A program made the position numbers and the translations under genes. The notes beneath the pieces were generated by a model. The model saw only the letters and a program-made list of their open reading frames with translations, searched no databases and was not told the DNA's origin. A stretch of DNA of 64,000 nucleotides from JAUNSR01 sp036655355 (GTDB lineage: Bacteria > Bacteroidota > Bacteroidia > Bacteroidales > JAUNSR01). Below are positions 61,308 to 64,000 of the stretch, one piece after another (position 1 is the first letter of the stretch; each line of letters starts with the position of its first letter). The DNA is taken from the NCBI GenBank assembly GCA_036655355.1, contig JAVVQG010000008.1, positions 110,246 to 174,245 on the forward strand, written 5' to 3'.

Positions 61308-62498
61308 TTATTTAATAACGCCCAATTCTTTTCCCACTTTAATGAAAGCGGCAATCGCTTTGTCAAGGTGTTCTTTTTCGTGAGCAGCAGAAAGCTGAAC
61401 ACGGATACGAGCCTGATCTTTCGGTACTACCGGATAGTAGAATCCGGTTACATAGATACCTTCTTCCAACATCTTGTTTGCGAAGTCCTGCGAAAGTTTA
61501 GCATCGTAAAGCATTACCGCACAGATTGCAGATTGGGTAGGTTTGATATCAAAACCTGCTTCAAGCATCTTTTCGCGGAAATATTTCACGTTTTCCTGCT
61601 GTTTTGTATGTAGTTCATCGCTCTCTTTCAACATCTTGAATACTTCGATTCCAGCTCCAACGACTGCCGGTGGAATAGAGTTCGAGAATAGGTAAGGACG
61701 TGAGCGCTGACGCAATAGGTCGATGATCTCTTTACGGCCAGTTGTGAAACCACCGATTGCACCTCCGAATGCTTTACCAAGTGTACCTGTATAGATGTCG
61801 ATACGACCGTAAACGTCGAACAACTCACTTACACCATGTCCGGTAGCACCAACTACACCGGCAGAGTGACATTCGTCAACCATAACCAATGCATCGTATT
61901 TCTCAGCCAATTGGCAGATCTGGTCCATAGGAGCAACATTTCCGTCCATAGAGAAAACACCGTCTGTTACGATGATGCGGAAACGCTGTTCCTGTGCATC
62001 CTGAAGGCATTTTTCAAGCTCAACCATGTTCGCATTTGCATAGCGGTAACGTTTCGCTTTGCAAAGACGTACACCGTCAATGATTGATGCATGGTTCAAA
62101 GAGTCAGAAATGATTGCATCCTGATCAGATAGCAATGGTTCGAAAACGCCACCGTTTGCATCAAAACATGCTGCGTATAGAATCGTGTCTTCTGTCTGGA
62201 AATAATCAGAGATCGCCGCTTCAAGCTGTTTGTGAAGATCCTGAGTTCCGCAGATAAAGCGCACAGATGACATCCCGTATCCGTGTGTGTTCATTGCATC
62301 CTGAGCTGCTTTTACTACGCGGGGATGATCAGAAAGTCCCAAGTAGTTGTTTGCACAGAAATTGAGTACTGACTGGCCGCCTTCAAGTGTGATTTCGGCA
62401 GTTTGTGGCGACGTGATGATTCGTTCTTTTTTGAAAAGACCAGCTTCATCGATAGCTTGTAGTTCGTTAGTTAGAAATTGTTTGATTTCTCCGTACAT
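61308..62498 (-). CDS. kbl: Glycine C-acetyltransferase (2-amino-3-ketobutyrate CoA ligase)
   Basis: The 396-residue PLP enzyme cleaves 2-amino-3-oxobutyrate with CoA to glycine and acetyl-CoA, the second step of threonine breakdown. FCANNYLGLSDHP, SSVRFICGTQDLHKQLE, VDECHSAG (207-214) and the PLP lysine K242 in TGTLGKAFGG are all present. Length (about 398) and motifs match Kbl rather than BioF. It is divergent from a threonine-dehydrogenase-type gene. Confidence 0.95.
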   Translation of the reverse strand: MYGEIKQFLTNELQAIDEAGLFKKERIITSPQTAEITLEGGQSVLNFCANNYLGLSDHPRVVKAAQDAMNTHGYGMSSVRFICGTQDLHKQLEAAISDYFQTEDTILYAACFDANGGVFEPLLSDQDAIISDSLNHASIIDGVRLCKAKRYRYANANMVELEKCLQDAQEQRFRIIVTDGVFSMDGNVAPMDQICQLAEKYDALVMVDECHSAGVVGATGHGVSELFDVYGRIDIYTGTLGKAFGGAIGGFTTGRKEIIDLLRQRSRPYLFSNSIPPAVVGAGIEVFKMLKESDELHTKQQENVKYFREKMLEAGFDIKPTQSAICAVMLYDAKLSQDFANKMLEEGIYVTGFYYPVVPKDQARIRVQLSAAHEKEHLDKAIAAFIKVGKELGVIK

Positions 62499-62685
62499 AT
62501 TCTTATAATTTGATGAATGTTGAGTCGGTAAAGTAAATAAATTAAATAGTACAATCTATTTTTAAAAATTATATAAATATACAGAATGTGTATTAGATAT
62601 AATTTCTTCACAAATTTCTAAAATTATTTTTAATATAATGCTGAAAAAGGAAGTAAAATTGCATTCTCTTACAATTTGAAACGTT

Positions 62686-62693
62686 TATCTTTG
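62686..62693 (+). promoter_or_regulatory. -7 element of the threonine-dehydrogenase-type gene
   Basis: TATCTTTG matches TAnnTTTG and lies 26 bases before the ATG, in the 221-base divergent gap shared with kbl. No clear element was found for kbl on the minus strand. Confidence 0.5.
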
Positions 62694-62719
62694 GCGCACA
62701 GAATTAAACCCTTTAAGAT

Positions 62720-63676
62720 ATGAAGAATGTATTAGTGATTGGTTCAACCGGACAGATTGGTTCGGAATTGACCATGGAATTGCGCAGACAGATCCCTGAC
62801 GGAAATATAGTTGCAGGTTATATTCCCGGAGCCGAACCTACAGGAATTCTTTTGGAAAGCGGTCCGGCAGAAGTTGCCGATGTAACGAATGCGGCTCAGT
62901 TGGCGGCTATCGTAGATAAGTATCAGATCGATACGATTTACAATCTGGCAGCCCTTCTTTCTGCAGTGGCAGAAGCAAAACCATTGCTTGCATGGAATAT
63001 CCAGATGAATGGATTGTTAAATATTCTTGAGATTGCGCGTGAAAAGAAATGCGCGGTATTCACTCCAAGCTCTATCGGAGCCTTCGGTCCTAATACGCCG
63101 CATGAGAATACGCCTCAGGATACGATTCAGCGTCCGAAAACAATGTATGGAGTTACAAAAGTAGCTTGTGAGTTGTTGAGTGATTACTACCATACGAAAT
63201 ATGGAGTAGATACGCGTTCGGTGCGTTTTCCGGGATTGATCTCTAATGTAACGTTGCCAGGTGGCGGAACAACGGACTATGCAGTGGATATTTTCTACGC
63301 GGCAGTTGAAGGTCGTGATTTCGCTTGTCCAATCCAAGCGGGTACATTTATGGATATGATGTACATGCCGGATGCCTTGAAAGCATGTATCGACATCATG
63401 AATGCAGATCCGTCGAAATTGGTTCATCGCAACTCCTTTAACGTAACGGCGATGAGCTTCGACCCGGAAATCATCCGCAAAGAGATCCTGAAGCACATTC
63501 CTGATTTCAAGATGCATTACGAATTTGATCCGGTTCGTCAGGCGATTGCTGACTCATGGCCAGATTCAATGGATGACTCTTGTGCTCGTGAAGAGTGGGG
63601 GTGGACGCCTACATATACGCTAGAAAACATGACAACCGATATGATTGCCGAGTTGAAAAAGCGTTACAATAAATAA
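62720..63676 (+). CDS. NAD-dependent epimerase-type L-threonine dehydrogenase
   Basis: The 318-residue short-chain dehydrogenase-like protein has the NAD-binding motif GSTGQIGSE (8-16) and the catalytic Y143-GVT-K147, with TPSSIGAFGP before it. SVRFPGLIS and GTTDYAVDIFYAA are like those of the epimerase-type threonine dehydrogenases that replace the zinc enzyme in many bacteria. Its divergent pairing with kbl supports this function, threonine to 2-amino-3-oxobutyrate. A generic sugar epimerase would be less likely. Confidence 0.88.
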   Translation: MKNVLVIGSTGQIGSELTMELRRQIPDGNIVAGYIPGAEPTGILLESGPAEVADVTNAAQLAAIVDKYQIDTIYNLAALLSAVAEAKPLLAWNIQMNGLLNILEIAREKKCAVFTPSSIGAFGPNTPHENTPQDTIQRPKTMYGVTKVACELLSDYYHTKYGVDTRSVRFPGLISNVTLPGGGTTDYAVDIFYAAVEGRDFACPIQAGTFMDMMYMPDALKACIDIMNADPSKLVHRNSFNVTAMSFDPEIIRKEILKHIPDFKMHYEFDPVRQAIADSWPDSMDDSCAREEWGWTPTYTLENMTTDMIAELKKRYNK

Positions 63677-63695
63677 GAAACGGCATAAAACGAAG

Positions 63696-63724
63696 AAGGT
63701 CTGAACGGAATCGGTTCAGGCCTT
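63696..63724 (+). terminator. Terminator of the threonine-dehydrogenase gene
   Basis: AAGGTCTGAAC pairs with GTTCAGGCCTT (one G-U pair), followed by seven T residues. Confidence 0.85.
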
Positions 63725-63826
63725 TTTTTGTTTAAGATTAAAAACAACCGGATATTTTGCTTGAGCCCAACTTTTACAGGTGAGCCCGGATGAGCCCATT
63801 TTTTGTTTAAGCCGGTATAAAAAGAA

Positions 63827-63852
63827 AAGGCTTACGGAAAACCGTAAGCCTT
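63827..63852 (-). terminator. Terminator of the minus-strand tRNA unit
   Basis: A perfect 11-base stem AAGGCTTACGG/CCGTAAGCCTT with an AAAA loop lies 8 bases downstream of the initiator tRNA on the minus strand and is followed by TTCTTTTT. Confidence 0.85.
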
Positions 63853-63859
63853 GCTTTAG

Positions 63860-63931
<72 letters not shown>

Positions 63932-63948
63932 ATCTATATTTTTAGTTG

Positions 63949-64000
63949 AGCGGGAAACGGGGCTCAAACCCGCGACCCTCAGCTTGGAAGGCTGATGCTC
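63949..64000 (-). tRNA. tRNA-Gly (anticodon TCC), partial
   Basis: The visible 52 bases run from the D-arm to the discriminator base and are identical to the tRNA-Gly at 29398-29473. The anticodon loop CTTCCAA gives TCC. The 5' part is beyond the window. It lies 17 bases upstream of the initiator tRNA on the same strand. Confidence 0.93.

Overview
The window is chromosomal DNA from a member of the Bacteroidales (Bacteroidetes). The evidence is a SusC/SusD outer-membrane uptake pair with DUF4843, BACON and leucine-rich-repeat lipoproteins, many lipoproteins with an N-terminal Cys followed by acidic residues, a GH95 fucosidase, a pyrB-pyrI pair, and the TAnnTTTG promoter element of this phylum in front of many genes instead of a -10/-35 pair. 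Tannerellaceae or Dysgonomonadaceae-like relatives seem likely, but the sequence alone does not fix the genus. No rRNA, transposase, integrase, phage or CRISPR array was seen. The region looks like stable core genome with one accessory uptake locus.

Layout. 1-1.8 kb (minus): pyrB-pyrI-flavin reductase operon with a leader that looks like a transcription attenuator carrying a 30-codon leader peptide. 1.9-5.3 kb (plus): TSUP permease and a class A penicillin-binding protein. 5.3-8.1 kb (minus): rfbA-rfbB and a CpsB-type phosphatase. 8.4-10.3 kb (plus): biotin carboxyltransferase. 10.5-11.8 kb (minus): glutamate dehydrogenase. 11.9-14.9 kb (plus): a protein with two receiver-like domains and a PEP/pyruvate-binding domain. 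14.9-19.8 kb (minus): a tight six-gene operon (antiporter, dCMP deaminase, Ctp protease, 5-formyl-THF cyclo-ligase, hemerythrin protein, LuxR-type regulator). 20.0-22.1 kb (minus): M3 peptidase. 22.5-25.9 kb (plus): LTA-synthase-like sulfatase, acyl-ACP thioesterase, glycerophosphodiesterase. 26.0-26.6 kb: toxin-antitoxin pair. 26.6-27.4 kb (minus): periplasmic cyclophilin. 27.6-29.2 kb (plus): membrane protein, ECF sigma factor and small membrane protein. 29.3-29.5 kb: tRNA-Tyr and tRNA-Gly.

29.5-47.8 kb: a 1.2-kb non-coding stretch with tandem and inverted repeats, then SusC, SusD, DUF4843, triple-BACON, LRR, BACON-LRR and LRR lipoproteins, a further lipoprotein, and an orphan sensor kinase with a periplasmic solute-binding domain. 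There are no glycoside hydrolases in the locus, and most of its intergenic gaps contain strong hairpins.

47.9-64 kb: pheT, a YebC-family regulator, a PHP phosphatase, GH95 alpha-L-fucosidase, uracil permease, a DUF4925-like lipoprotein, an FAD oxidoreductase, radA, an EamA transporter, the divergent kbl/tdh threonine-catabolism pair, then initiator tRNA and the start of a second tRNA-Gly on the minus strand.

The most interesting element is the pyrBI leader at 1621-1789: promoter, leader peptide, pause-type hairpin, U-rich stretch and terminator in the same order as the UTP-sensitive attenuator of enterobacterial pyrBI, but with an unrelated peptide and in a different phylum.
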